A stretch of 64,000 nt of DNA. Origin: CAYVNU01 sp964453265 (GTDB taxonomy: Bacteria; Patescibacteriota; Doudnabacteria; UBA920). Below, in pieces: positions 56,789 to 64,000 of the stretch. Where the stretch lies: NCBI GenBank assembly GCA_964453265.1, contig CAYVNU010000001.1, positions 132,667 to 196,666 of the forward strand, in the 5' to 3' direction. Made by a program: the position numbers and the translations under genes. The notes below the pieces were generated by a model. It saw only the letters and a program-made list of their open reading frames with translations, was not told the origin of the DNA and ran no database searches. Positions within the stretch are counted from its first letter, which is position 1, and each line of letters starts with the position of its first letter.

Positions 56789-57646
56789 ATGGGAGAAGTA
56801 AGACATATTCGAATAAACCCTGAGTTTATAAAGAGAACAAAACCAGATTCTGTAAAAGGTAAATATCCTTTCGGACAGGAATTGTTAGACAGAAAATTTT
56901 TTGAAAAGTTAGAGCAAAATTTATTACCGGGCGGACAGAAGTATTTGAAAGAATTGCTTGGAGCAAAAAGTTCTGATTGGGAGAAAATAATTAATAAATT
57001 ATTGCCTTTCATTAAAAATGAAAATTTAGGCAATGCTTTGGTGAGTCAATTGCTGTCAAAAGGTGTTCCCGGCGTTGATAGCTATTTATCCGCTTATTCA
57101 GATAAGCTTGTACATCATAAACTATATTCTAAGACACCTCGTCAAGATTTAGTAGACAAAAGTGGCCAAATTAGAGGCGTATCTTTACCAAAAACTGGCT
57201 CGGAATTGTTTCTTATGGGTGGTGACCTTACAGGTAAAGTAATAGTTAGAATTGTAGCAAGAGATTCATTTTTATTATGGAAAAAAGCATTTGAGTCTGA
57301 ATAAGTTTGGCGTGATGCAGGTTTTGATTATATTCCCATTGAGCCCATAATTCAAGAAAAGAGGCATAAACTTAAAGTTTCGGGCAATGCAGAAGCTCAA
57401 GTCCCTGTAACTTCAAAAGTTTTGGGGAAAAGCATGTTTGATTTTTTGTTAAATAAAAAAAATAGAAAATATATTGTGAGGCTTTGGGAGCAAAGAGAAA
57501 GAATTATTAGCGTTCTTAAAAATAAATTTAAAATATTGCACGGCCATGATCATACCGGCAATTTTTGTGTGGAAATGTATAATGGCGATCCTCGATTATA
57601 TTTAATAGATTGGGATCAAGCAAAAGAATTAAATGAAGAAGGTTAA
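56789..57646 (+). pseudogene. Kinase/APH-fold gene interrupted by an in-frame TAA
   Basis: Two open stretches (56789-57304 and 57305-57646) lie in the same frame and are separated only by TAA 57302-57304. The first half is unassigned until VIVRIVARDSFLLWKKAFESE; after the stop it continues VWRDAGFDYIPIEPIIQEK, ILHGHDHTGNFCV and LYLIDWDQAKEL. This matches the aminoglycoside-phosphotransferase-like order (catalytic HxDxxxN-type loop, then IDWD). The HGHDHTGN loop is itself non-canonical. It is a recent nonsense mutation or a readthrough gene. Confidence 0.65.
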
Positions 57647-57676
57647 GTTAAGTATTATATTAAGAAAAATTTTATT

Positions 57677-58567
57677 ATGAAAAATTTACTCATTGGCTGT
57701 CACGTTTCTGCTGCGGGAGGAGTTTGGAATGCGCCTAAAAATGCGGCTATTTTAGAATGCGAAACTTTTCAAATTTTTACCCGTCCGCCAATGGGTGGCC
57801 CTGCGCCTAAAATAGACGAAGAAGCGGTAGAAAAGTTTAAGGCGGAGATGGAAAAATATAAGCTAACAGATTTTGTTGTACATTGCCCGTATATTGTAAA
57901 TTTTGGCTCTGCTAAAAAACCCACCTTTCATGGCTCTATTTCTATAGTGTCGGAAGAATTAAAAAGAGCTAATAGCTTGGGTGCAAAAATGGTTATGACC
58001 CATTTAGGCAGTTTTAAAGATTTAGGTCCGGAAAAAGGCATGAAGCAGGCGCAAAAAGGTTTTGTGGAAGTTTTGGAAAAATACGAAAAGGCGGCAAAAA
58101 ACCCAAAAACCGAATTTTTGCTTGAAATAGCAGCCGGCAGTGGGGAAGTTATTGGTGATACCTTTGAAGAACTGGCAGAACTTATGGAGCCTTTAAAAAA
58201 GTTTAAAACTTTTGGCGGCATATGTTTTGACACTCAGCATGCATTTTCTTCGGGCTACGACATTAGAACATCAGGGGCCGTTAAAGACACTTTTACCAAG
58301 TTCGACAAAGTTATAGGCCTTAAGTGGCTTAAAATGTCCCATATAAACGACTCAAAAATAGAGCTAGGGGGCCGAAAAGACCGTCATGAACATATTGGTG
58401 AAGGAAAAATAGGGGAAAAGGGGTTTAAAGCATTATTAGTCTATTTAAATGAAGAATTTAGAATGCAAAATGCAGAATCCGAAACCTTTGCCTTGATTCT
58501 TGAAACTGAGCATGATAAAGTGAAAGAAGATTTGAAAATATTAAAGAAATTAAGAAATAAAATATAA
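57677..58567 (+). CDS. nfo: Endonuclease IV (AP endonuclease)
   Basis: 296 residues, TIM-barrel AP-endonuclease-2 family. GCHVSAAGGVWNAPKNA, VVHCPYIVNFGS, GAKMVMTHLGSF, LLEIAAGSGEVIG, CFDTQHAFSSGYDI, KMSHINDSKIELGGRKDRHEHIGEG and LILETEH supply the trinuclear zinc ligands. It cuts 5' of abasic sites in base excision repair. A heptad GAATGCA repeat encodes part of FRMQNAESE near the end. Confidence 0.94.
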   Translation: MKNLLIGCHVSAAGGVWNAPKNAAILECETFQIFTRPPMGGPAPKIDEEAVEKFKAEMEKYKLTDFVVHCPYIVNFGSAKKPTFHGSISIVSEELKRANSLGAKMVMTHLGSFKDLGPEKGMKQAQKGFVEVLEKYEKAAKNPKTEFLLEIAAGSGEVIGDTFEELAELMEPLKKFKTFGGICFDTQHAFSSGYDIRTSGAVKDTFTKFDKVIGLKWLKMSHINDSKIELGGRKDRHEHIGEGKIGEKGFKALLVYLNEEFRMQNAESETFALILETEHDKVKEDLKILKKLRNKI

Positions 58568-58572
58568 AATTT

Positions 58573-58716
58573 ATGTTCAATGAAAATGGTCCAAAGTCCT
58601 CGGAAAAAATACCAGGTAATATAGAAACCACAATTCCAAATTTACCAGAGACTGTTTTAAAAGGGGTTAAAAATGTTTTTATAAGTATCAGGGATTCTGT
58701 TGAGAAAGGTATTTAA
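58573..58716 (+). CDS. Hypothetical 47-residue protein
   Basis: Starts MFNENGPKSSEKIPGN and ends SIRDSVEKGI. Five bases after the nfo stop and ending one base before the next ATG. No family recognised; the tight packing supports it being translated. Confidence 0.45.
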   Translation: MFNENGPKSSEKIPGNIETTIPNLPETVLKGVKNVFISIRDSVEKGI

Positions 58717-58717
58717 T

Positions 58718-58909
58718 ATGAATGAGACTGTCAAAATTGAAAAAATTATTGAAATAATACAGGCATCTGATTTAGATCAGACTATAAAAGATATTTTAAT
58801 TCGCGACATAAAAAGCGAAGGTTTAACTGAGTTTTTAAAAGAGCAAGTTATTGCTTATTGTGATAAAGCTATTAGTTTAATAGACAAAAGATTAGCTAAG
58901 GGCGAATAG
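58718..58909 (+). CDS. Hypothetical 63-residue helical protein
   Basis: ATG 58718 chosen over an upstream TTG (58700). Helical and charged: KIEKIIEIIQASDLDQTIKD, LIDKRLAKGE. Lies between the 47-residue gene and an AI-2E permease in a tightly packed run. Function unknown. Confidence 0.55.
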   Translation: MNETVKIEKIIEIIQASDLDQTIKDILIRDIKSEGLTEFLKEQVIAYCDKAISLIDKRLAKGE

Positions 58910-58915
58910 GGATTT

Positions 58916-59950
58916 ATGAAATTTGGAGAACTGGAAAAATCCACACAGATTATTTTAAAAGTTGTTTTTGCCGGTTTAGTACTGGCGTTTTTGTGGGTAG
59001 TTAGGGACATAATTGTTATTTTGCTTTTGTCGCTTATACTCGCTTCGGCTATGGACCCTATGGTTGAATATTTTAACCAAAAACGTATTCCAAGAGCTGT
59101 TAGTGTAATTACTGTTTATGTTTTAGTTTTGGGTTTTGCAGGCTTGATTATAGCTTTAATTATTCCGCCGGTTAGCGCTCAGTTTAAATTTTTTCAAGCT
59201 AACTTGCCGGAATATATAACAAATTTACAAAACAGATTTGGTAGTGGCTCCTTAGGCAATTTAATTTCGTTTGAGTCTTTTAAAGATATTATTGCCAACA
59301 AGGGGTCGGGTTCGGTTTTAAGTACAACTTTTGGGGTATTTAGCGGCTTGTTTACTTTTATTACAGTCTTGGTAATTTCATTTTATTTAGTTGCGGAAGA
59401 GCAGGGTATGAAAAAATTTGTTGCAACACTTTTACCGGAGCAACATCATGAGTTTACAATGGGACTTTTGGAAAAAATTCAAAAGAAAATGGGACTTTGG
59501 ATTTTAGGACAATTAATTTTAAGCTTTTCAATTTTTGTTTTAACTTTAGCAGGCCTTTTAATTGTAGGTTTTATTTTTAAAGGTCAAGGCGCAAATCCTA
59601 TACTCTCAAATGCTTTGCTGTTAGCTTTACTTGCAGGACTGTTAGAGGTTATGCCTTACATGGGGCCATTTTTGTCCGCAGTTCCAGCAGTATTAATTGC
59701 TTTTATTTACAGCCCTCCGCTCGCATTAGTGATTGCTATTTTGTACTTAATTATTCAAAAAATTGAAGGTTATGCTTTAGTCCCTAAAGTTATGGAAAAA
59801 ACTGTTGGGACTTCACCTTTGGCGGTTTTATTAGCTTTGTTAATAGGCTATAAATTGGCCGGAATAATTGGTTTGCTTATTGGAGTGCCTTTGGTCAGTG
59901 CGATTACTGTGGTGGTTAATGAATTTTTGGCATCTAAAGCCACAAGTTAA
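58916..59950 (+). CDS. AI-2E family transporter (second copy)
   Basis: 344 residues with seven to eight helices. Family marks: VVRDIIVILLLSLILASAMDPMVEYF, LLEVMPYMGPFLSAVPAVLIAF and KIEGYALVPKVMEKTVGTSPLAVLLALLIG. Only distantly like the copy at the left edge. Substrate unknown. Followed by a promoter and terminator in close order. Confidence 0.9.
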   Translation: MKFGELEKSTQIILKVVFAGLVLAFLWVVRDIIVILLLSLILASAMDPMVEYFNQKRIPRAVSVITVYVLVLGFAGLIIALIIPPVSAQFKFFQANLPEYITNLQNRFGSGSLGNLISFESFKDIIANKGSGSVLSTTFGVFSGLFTFITVLVISFYLVAEEQGMKKFVATLLPEQHHEFTMGLLEKIQKKMGLWILGQLILSFSIFVLTLAGLLIVGFIFKGQGANPILSNALLLALLAGLLEVMPYMGPFLSAVPAVLIAFIYSPPLALVIAILYLIIQKIEGYALVPKVMEKTVGTSPLAVLLALLIGYKLAGIIGLLIGVPLVSAITVVVNEFLASKATS

Positions 59951-59955
59951 AAAAT

Positions 59956-59984
59956 TTGAGATAAAACTTAAAAAAAGCTATAAT
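59956..59984 (+). promoter_or_regulatory. metG promoter
   Basis: TTGAGA (59956-59961), 17-base spacer, perfect TATAAT (59979-59984). The predicted start falls inside the following terminator stem. Confidence 0.7.
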
Positions 59985-59987
59985 ATA

Positions 59988-60008
59988 AAGGCCTATTTAG
60001 GCCTTTTT
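59988..60008 (+). terminator. Terminator of AI-2E unit overlapping metG start region
   Basis: AAAGGCC/GGCCTTT stem with T-run. Transcripts from upstream form the full stem; those started at the metG promoter would lack its left arm. Confidence 0.75.
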
Positions 60009-60013
60009 GATTT

Positions 60014-60111
60014 ACCCCGTTAGAAGTTATTAATTGCTGTCTAAAATAATTTCCCGAGGTAAAATTTTGCTATATTTATTCTAATTAACTAATAGTTACT
60101 TTTAACGGGGT
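60014..60111 (+). promoter_or_regulatory. Long-range inverted repeat covering the metG start
   Basis: ACCCCGTTAGAAG (60014-60026) pairs 12 of 13 with CTTTTAACGGGGT (60099-60111). The right arm contains the GGGG ribosome-binding bases and the first two bases of the GTG start (60110). The 72-base interior is AT-rich. It is a candidate translational switch. Confidence 0.6.
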
Positions 60112-61633
60112 GAATAAATTTTATTTAACCACAACTTTACCATACGTAAATTCAGACCCGCATTTGGGGTTTGCTTTGGAATTGGTGCAGGCAGACGCCA
60201 TAGTGCGCAGTCAAAAATTACTTGGCAAAGAAATATTTTTTAACACCGGCACAGACGAGCATGGTCTTAAAATTTACCAAAAAGCTTTAGCTGAAGGCAA
60301 AGATACGCAGGCTTACTGTGACGAATTTGCGGAAAAGTTTAAAAATTTGCTTCCGGCTTTGGGAGTGCTTCCGGATATTCATTTTATCCGCACCACTGAC
60401 AAACACCATATTGCCGCGTGTCAGGAATTTTGGAAATTGGTAGACAAAAACGGGTACATTTATAAAGCTGAATATAAAATAAAATACTGCGTTGGGTGTG
60501 AACTAGAAAAAACTGAGAGTGATTTAAACGAAGAAGGAAAATGTTTAGTCCACCCGCATTTGGAATTAGAAATTCGCGAAGAAGAAAATTATTTTTTTAA
60601 ATTTAGCGCTTTTGAAAAACCATTACTTGAACTTTATGAAAAGTATCCTGACTTTGTGGTGCCCGATTTTCGTTTTAACGAAATTAAAGAATTTGTAAAA
60701 AACGGACTTAAGGATTTTAGTATTTCTCGGAAAAAAGAAAAAATGCCGTGGGGGGTAGCGGTGCCGGGTGACGAGAGTCATGTTATGTATGTTTGGTTTG
60801 ATGCGCTTATAAATTATATTTCTACTTTAGGATGGGGTGCAGTCGCCGATAAATCGGCACGCTACACATCCGAAAGTGATGAATCTAAGCGTAGCGTGCC
60901 CATTTATGGGCCATTTGAGCAATTTTGGGGAACAGTGGAAAGCCCAAATGCTTTGCAAATTGCTGGGAAAGACAACCTTAGGCAACAGTCTGCTATGTGG
61001 CAAGCTATGCTAATGTCGGCCAATTTACCAAACTCCAGGCAGATATTAATCCACGGGCATATTTTAATGAATGGGCAAAAAATGTCTAAGAGTTTGGGGA
61101 ATGTGGCAAATCCATATCAGATTATCGATCAACTTATTTCAAAAGGTTTAACCAAAGAACAAGCAACCGACGCTTTACGTTTTTACCTATTGCACGACAT
61201 TCCAACTTTTGAAGATGGCGATTACACTTGGGAAAAGTTTTTAGAAAGTTATAACGCGTTTTTGGCAAACGGCATAGGGAACTTAACCAGCCGAATTTTA
61301 AAAATGGCGGTTTCAAATAATGTCCGTCTTATTAGTCCTAATAAGTCTTATCAGTCCTATGAGGTATTGGACAGTTTCAAGCTTAACGACGCCGTTCATC
61401 ATCTGTGGCAGAAAATAACCGCATGCGATGTCTATATTCAGCAAAACGAACCCTTTAAGAAAATTAAAGTTGACGTAGAAGCCGGAAAAAAAGACATAGA
61501 ACATTTGCTTGGACAGCTAAATGGAATCGCAATAAACCTACAGCCCTTTTTGCCCTATACATCGTCTGAAATTTTAAAAGCATTAAATGAACCAACATTG
61601 GAAAATATTCCAAGGTTGTTTCCGAGGATATAA
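60110..61633 (+). CDS. metG: Methionyl-tRNA synthetase
   Basis: 507 residues from GTG 60110; family alignment (NKFYLTTTLPYVNSDPHLGFALE) supports this start. Class I motifs: HLGF (HIGH equivalent) and KMSKS. One zinc-type CVGCELEKTESDL; catalytic MYVWFDALINYIS. Short C terminus without the tRNA-binding dimerisation domain. A REP-like pair encodes about 22 in-frame residues (VADKSARYTSES...SVPIYG) after STLGWGA. Charges elongator and initiator tRNA-Met. Confidence 0.95.
   Translation: MNKFYLTTTLPYVNSDPHLGFALELVQADAIVRSQKLLGKEIFFNTGTDEHGLKIYQKALAEGKDTQAYCDEFAEKFKNLLPALGVLPDIHFIRTTDKHHIAACQEFWKLVDKNGYIYKAEYKIKYCVGCELEKTESDLNEEGKCLVHPHLELEIREEENYFFKFSAFEKPLLELYEKYPDFVVPDFRFNEIKEFVKNGLKDFSISRKKEKMPWGVAVPGDESHVMYVWFDALINYISTLGWGAVADKSARYTSESDESKRSVPIYGPFEQFWGTVESPNALQIAGKDNLRQQSAMWQAMLMSANLPNSRQILIHGHILMNGQKMSKSLGNVANPYQIIDQLISKGLTKEQATDALRFYLLHDIPTFEDGDYTWEKFLESYNAFLANGIGNLTSRILKMAVSNNVRLISPNKSYQSYEVLDSFKLNDAVHHLWQKITACDVYIQQNEPFKKIKVDVEAGKKDIEHLLGQLNGIAINLQPFLPYTSSEILKALNEPTLENIPRLFPRI
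60845..60911. repeat. REP-like pair inside metG, head-to-head
   Basis: GCCGATAAATCGGC (60845-60858), ACGCTAC, a 25-base spacer, GTAGCGT, then GCCCATTTATGGGC (60898-60911). These are the same two units as at 7403-7461 but in the opposite relative orientation. Confidence 0.85.
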
Positions 61634-61656
61634 AAATTAATTAAGAAAGGAAAAAT

Positions 61657-61887
61657 ATGCAAGTGGATAGAGAAGAGGTTCATCGTGGTATTAAAATAAT
61701 AGACACAAAAGAAGCAGCACTTGCTCATATTGAAGAGCTAATTACTAGAGCTGGTCAAGCTTCTGCTGATACCGAGGTGCTAACAACTTTAAATAATATC
61801 AAAAGGGCTTTAACAATAGAAACTAGGACTGATTTTAATACAGCGGCTGAAGAAGCCACCAAAGTTTTTGATAGTTTAAACGATTAA
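61657..61887 (+). CDS. Hypothetical 76-residue protein
   Basis: AGAAAGGA lies six bases before the ATG, a good ribosome site. Acidic helical protein (TKEAALAHIEELITRAGQAS, TRTDFNTAAEEATKVFDSL). No family recognised. Stop directly followed by the TatD ATG. Confidence 0.65.
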   Translation: MQVDREEVHRGIKIIDTKEAALAHIEELITRAGQASADTEVLTTLNNIKRALTIETRTDFNTAAEEATKVFDSLND

Positions 61888-62844
61888 ATGTTAATTGACA
61901 CCCACGCGCATGTGAATTTTAAAGGTTTTGAGAACGATGCAATGGAAGTTATGCAGCGGGCTTTAAGCGCGGGCGTGAGTGTAATAAATGTGGGCACACA
62001 AATGGATACTTCTAGGCAGGCGGTTGAGATGGCAAATAAGTTCCAAGTAACAAGTAACAAGTTACAAGTATATGCAGTCGTGGGGCTACATCCTGTGCAT
62101 ACTTATAGTCAGCATTTGGACGAAGAAGAAACTAGTTTTAATACCAGGGAAGAGAAGTTTGATTATGAAGCGTATAAAAAATTAGCTCAGAATCCTTTGG
62201 TGGTTGGAATTGGGGAGTGCGGGCTAGATTATTATAGACTGCCTTCAAATGAAGAATTAGGAATGCAGAATGCAGAATTTGTAAAACAGCTGCAAAAAGA
62301 TGCATTTATGCAGCAGCTTAAACTCGCAAAAGAATTAAACAAAACTTTAGTTATACATTCACGCAGTTCAAAGGGTACAGATGATGCGTGTTTGGACATT
62401 TTGGAAATTTTGAAGCAATTTTCATCTAGCCATTCCGATCCGCCAGCTGGCGGAGAGAAATCCCTTAATCATGGTGTTAAAGGGATCCTTCGCTCCGCTC
62501 TGGATGGTTCGGTTCTCCCGAGGTTTGTACTTCATAGTTACACAGGTAGTCCGGAGGTGGCAAAAATGTTTGTAGACTTAGGCGGGTATATAAGCTTTAA
62601 TGGTATAATAACTTTTGACAAAACAGGTAACCAAGAAGCAGTTTTAAAGGTTGTTCCCGACGACAAATTTGTGTTAGAAACCGACTGCCCGTACTTAACT
62701 CCTGTCCCAATGCGAGGTAAAAAAAATGAACCTAGTTTTGTAAAACACGTTGCTGAAAAAGTCGCAGAACTAAAAAAGATGAGTTTAGAACAGGTTGAAA
62801 AAATTACTACCGATAATGCAAAAAAATTATTTAATATAAATTGA
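61888..62844 (+). CDS. TatD-family metal-dependent hydrolase with repeat-encoded inserts
   Basis: 318 residues, longer than the usual 255-265. Metal ligands: DTHAH, GIGECGLDYY, VIHSRSS, FVLHSYTG and ETDCPYLTPVPMRG. It is a 3'-5' DNase or deacylase-type enzyme of the amidohydrolase fold. The extra length comes from a roughly 30-residue palindrome-encoded insert (DPPAGGEKSLNHGVKG...) before FVLHSYTG, and from a heptad repeat at FQVTSNKLQVY. Confidence 0.92.
   Translation: MLIDTHAHVNFKGFENDAMEVMQRALSAGVSVINVGTQMDTSRQAVEMANKFQVTSNKLQVYAVVGLHPVHTYSQHLDEEETSFNTREEKFDYEAYKKLAQNPLVVGIGECGLDYYRLPSNEELGMQNAEFVKQLQKDAFMQQLKLAKELNKTLVIHSRSSKGTDDACLDILEILKQFSSSHSDPPAGGEKSLNHGVKGILRSALDGSVLPRFVLHSYTGSPEVAKMFVDLGGYISFNGIITFDKTGNQEAVLKVVPDDKFVLETDCPYLTPVPMRGKKNEPSFVKHVAEKVAELKKMSLEQVEKITTDNAKKLFNIN
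62044..62071. repeat. AAGTAAC heptad repeat inside TatD gene
   Basis: CCAAGTAACAAGTAACAAGT followed by TACAAGT. Same unit as the csoR leader array. A GAATGCA doublet lies at 62261-62277. Confidence 0.75.
62436..62522. repeat. In-frame palindromes in TatD gene
   Basis: TCCGCCAGCTGGCGGA (62439-62454) is a perfect 16-bp palindrome. ATCCCTTAA/TTAAAGGGAT (about 62460-62486) follows, then a CCTTCGCTCCGCTCTGGATGG stretch reaching the conserved FVLHSYTG codons. Confidence 0.8.
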
Positions 62845-62854
62845 TTGGCAAGAA

Positions 62855-63418
62855 ATGCAAAAGTATTTTCCTAAAAATGAACAGGAAGAAAAGGACTTTG
62901 AAAGAATTTTTGGTTTGAAAAAAGGCGAGCCGCTTACGCCATATTTTGAGGCCGATAATATAGACGCTTTGCCAAAGTCAGATGCTCCAACTATTTGTTT
63001 AAAAGCTGTTTCAAGTATTATTAAGCATCATTCAGAAAATAAGTATTTGGTTGTCAAACATCACAGAAGCGGAGTTTTGGGTTATTTGTCGGTATCGGGT
63101 GGAGTGGAAGAAGGGGAAAAGCCGGAGGAGACTGCAGTGCGCGAAATTACCGAGGAAACCGGTTATAAGAATTTAAAATTTATAAAAAGTTTAGGAGATC
63201 CGATTTATTTTAAATATTTTAAAGCTAGTAAAAATCAGAATAGATTATTACAACTTATTCCCCTGTATTTTGAAACAGTTGATGATGAAGTTGAAAAAAT
63301 GACTGAATACGAGAAAGCTAAACAAGAACCAGTCTGGCTTATGGAAAAAGATATTGAAAAATTTTTATCAACCAGACCTTTTCATAGAATTTTTTGGGAG
63401 AGAATAAAAAGTATTTAA
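62855..63418 (+). CDS. Nudix hydrolase
   Basis: 187 residues. Nudix box GGVEEGEKPEETAVREITEETGY, preceded by KYLVVKHHRSGVLGYLSVSGG. N- and C-terminal extensions (QKYFPKNEQEEKDFERIFGL; TEYEKAKQEPVWLMEKDIEKFL) are not in minimal MutT proteins. Substrate unknown. Confidence 0.9.
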   Translation: MQKYFPKNEQEEKDFERIFGLKKGEPLTPYFEADNIDALPKSDAPTICLKAVSSIIKHHSENKYLVVKHHRSGVLGYLSVSGGVEEGEKPEETAVREITEETGYKNLKFIKSLGDPIYFKYFKASKNQNRLLQLIPLYFETVDDEVEKMTEYEKAKQEPVWLMEKDIEKFLSTRPFHRIFWERIKSI

Positions 63419-63446
63419 ATACTTATAAGATAGATTAGAGTTTTTT

Positions 63447-64000
63447 ATGAACAAATATAACCCTCAAAAAGTTGAAGCTAAATGGCAAAAGTTTTGGGCA
63501 AAGAACAAAACTTTTCAAGCTAGAGACTTTTCAAAAAAACCTTCCGCCAAAAGCCATGCCGAGGCAAGGCATTTAGGCGGATCCGCCACTATGCCGGTGA
63601 AGCCGGCTTTGGGCGGAAAAAAATTTATTTTGGTTGAGTTTCCGTACCCAAGTGGCGCGGGGTTACATATGGGCCACTTACGGCCTTATGTGGCGGCCGA
63701 TGTATATGCTAGATTTCACCGTATGCGCGGATTTGAAACGCTTTTTCCAATGGGCTGGGATGCTTTTGGTTTGCCGGCTGAAAATTATGCAATTAAGATG
63801 GGAGTTCATCCATCAATTACTACCAAAAAGAACATAGCAAATGCTAAAAAACAAATGCAGAGTTGGGGGCTTAGTTTTGACTGGAGTAGGGAAATAAATA
63901 CTACAGATCCGGAATATTACAAATGGACGCAGTGGCTGTTTTTACAATTTTATAAAAAGGGTTTAGCTTTTGAGTCTACCGGTTTAATTAACTGGTGCCC
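63447..64000 (+). CDS. leuS: Leucyl-tRNA synthetase, 3'-truncated by window
   Basis: 185 N-terminal residues are visible and the frame runs off the end. MNKYNPQKVEAKWQKFWAKN, FPYPSGAGLHMGHLRPY (HMGH as HIGH), GWDAFGLPAENYA and NWCP are diagnostic. About 24 residues (S33-G56, SAKSHAEARHLGGSATM...) between the N-terminal helix and the first Rossmann strand are repeat-derived. An open frame at 63634-63837 in another phase is a shadow. Confidence 0.95.
   Translation, partial: MNKYNPQKVEAKWQKFWAKNKTFQARDFSKKPSAKSHAEARHLGGSATMPVKPALGGKKFILVEFPYPSGAGLHMGHLRPYVAADVYARFHRMRGFETLFPMGWDAFGLPAENYAIKMGVHPSITTKKNIANAKKQMQSWGLSFDWSREINTTDPEYYKWTQWLFLQFYKKGLAFESTGLINWC
63544..63616. repeat. Two in-frame CCGCC/GGCGG palindromes in leuS
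   Basis: CCGCC (63544-63548)...GGCGG (63576-63580) with inner ATGCC/GGCAT, then CCGCC (63583-63587)...GGCGG (63612-63616) with inner GCCGG/CCGGC. Confidence 0.82.

Noticed and set aside
63634..63837. 67-codon frame overlapping leuS
   Set aside because: Out-of-phase shadow of the clearly conserved LeuRS coding sequence.
1..64000. Alternative genetic code with UGA as glycine
   Set aside because: UGA ends many genes here, including several in ATGA overlaps such as ywbE, and the frames do not continue past it.

Overview
This is a 64 kb chromosomal stretch of an AT-rich bacterium with compact genes, many ATGA start-stop overlaps and frequent hairpin terminators. It has no phage block and no insertion sequence with a transposase. 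UGA is used as an ordinary stop. Small palindromic repeats sit between genes and also in frame inside housekeeping genes, for example the RQGFGGQ peptide in MsrB and the SPLEGEGWGEG peptide in the bshC-like gene. Together with the gene content this suggests a member of the Candidate Phyla Radiation (Patescibacteria, Parcubacteria-like). That placement is inference: no rRNA gene is present.

0-11.8 kb: a truncated AI-2E-type permease, a P2-type cation ATPase, zwf, a DEAD-box helicase with its own consensus promoter, a run of overlapping small genes (YwbE, an alkyltransferase-like protein, a pseudopilin, a YgjP-like metalloprotease), msrA, a short-form 6-phosphogluconate dehydrogenase and two unrecognised genes, one transglutaminase-like. 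12-14.8 kb: a minus-strand operon of a BshC-like gene, bshB1 and bshA, which looks like bacillithiol synthesis. 14.9-19.5 kb: a copper island (csoR with a CsoR-type operator, copA, a TauE-like/cupredoxin fusion, a CopZ-like protein). 19.5-24.8 kb: msrB, DinB-like, J-domain and TraB-like genes, tRNA-His preceded by a candidate small RNA, a type II NADH dehydrogenase and a YvlD-like protein. 24.8-29 kb: a MacAB-like efflux operon. 29-34.5 kb: an MgtE-N/CBS protein paired with an NRAMP-like transporter, an ABC exporter and a predicted deaminase-fold protein.

34.5-41.2 kb: a candidate ncRNA or micro-ORF, a C39-like peptidase, a pseudouridine synthase, membrane proteins, a rearranged tRNA-Arg cluster, a Xer-type recombinase with a dif-like site upstream, and an ATP-grasp gene holding a 38-bp perfect palindrome. 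41.2-50 kb: rpsO and pnp lie about 6 kb apart. Between them are a membrane histidine kinase, an Acg-like nitroreductase, a ThiF/E1-like protein, an unknown protein with a possible acyltransferase fold, and a single-domain response regulator. This is the strongest candidate for an undescribed system in the window. 50-64 kb: a mostly plus-strand housekeeping run of Nudix, tgt, glycyl-tRNA synthetase, M24 and M16 peptidases, a nonsense-interrupted kinase-like gene, nfo, a second AI-2E permease, metG, TatD, a second Nudix protein and the start of leuS.

A redox theme links several loci: Zwf and Gnd would make reduced cofactor, Bsh would make a low-molecular-weight thiol, MsrA/MsrB repair methionine, the Cu island limits copper stress and Nfo repairs abasic DNA. 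The other theme is repeats. These are (a) four compound palindromes sharing a 17-bp core with self-complementary but non-conserved arms, (b) GTAG-headed REP-like pairs, (c) CCCTCTCC-type and CCGCC/GGCGG mini-palindromes in at least eight coding genes, and (d) heptanucleotide tandem repeats. Both glyS and metG have inverted repeats that cover the ribosome-binding region.
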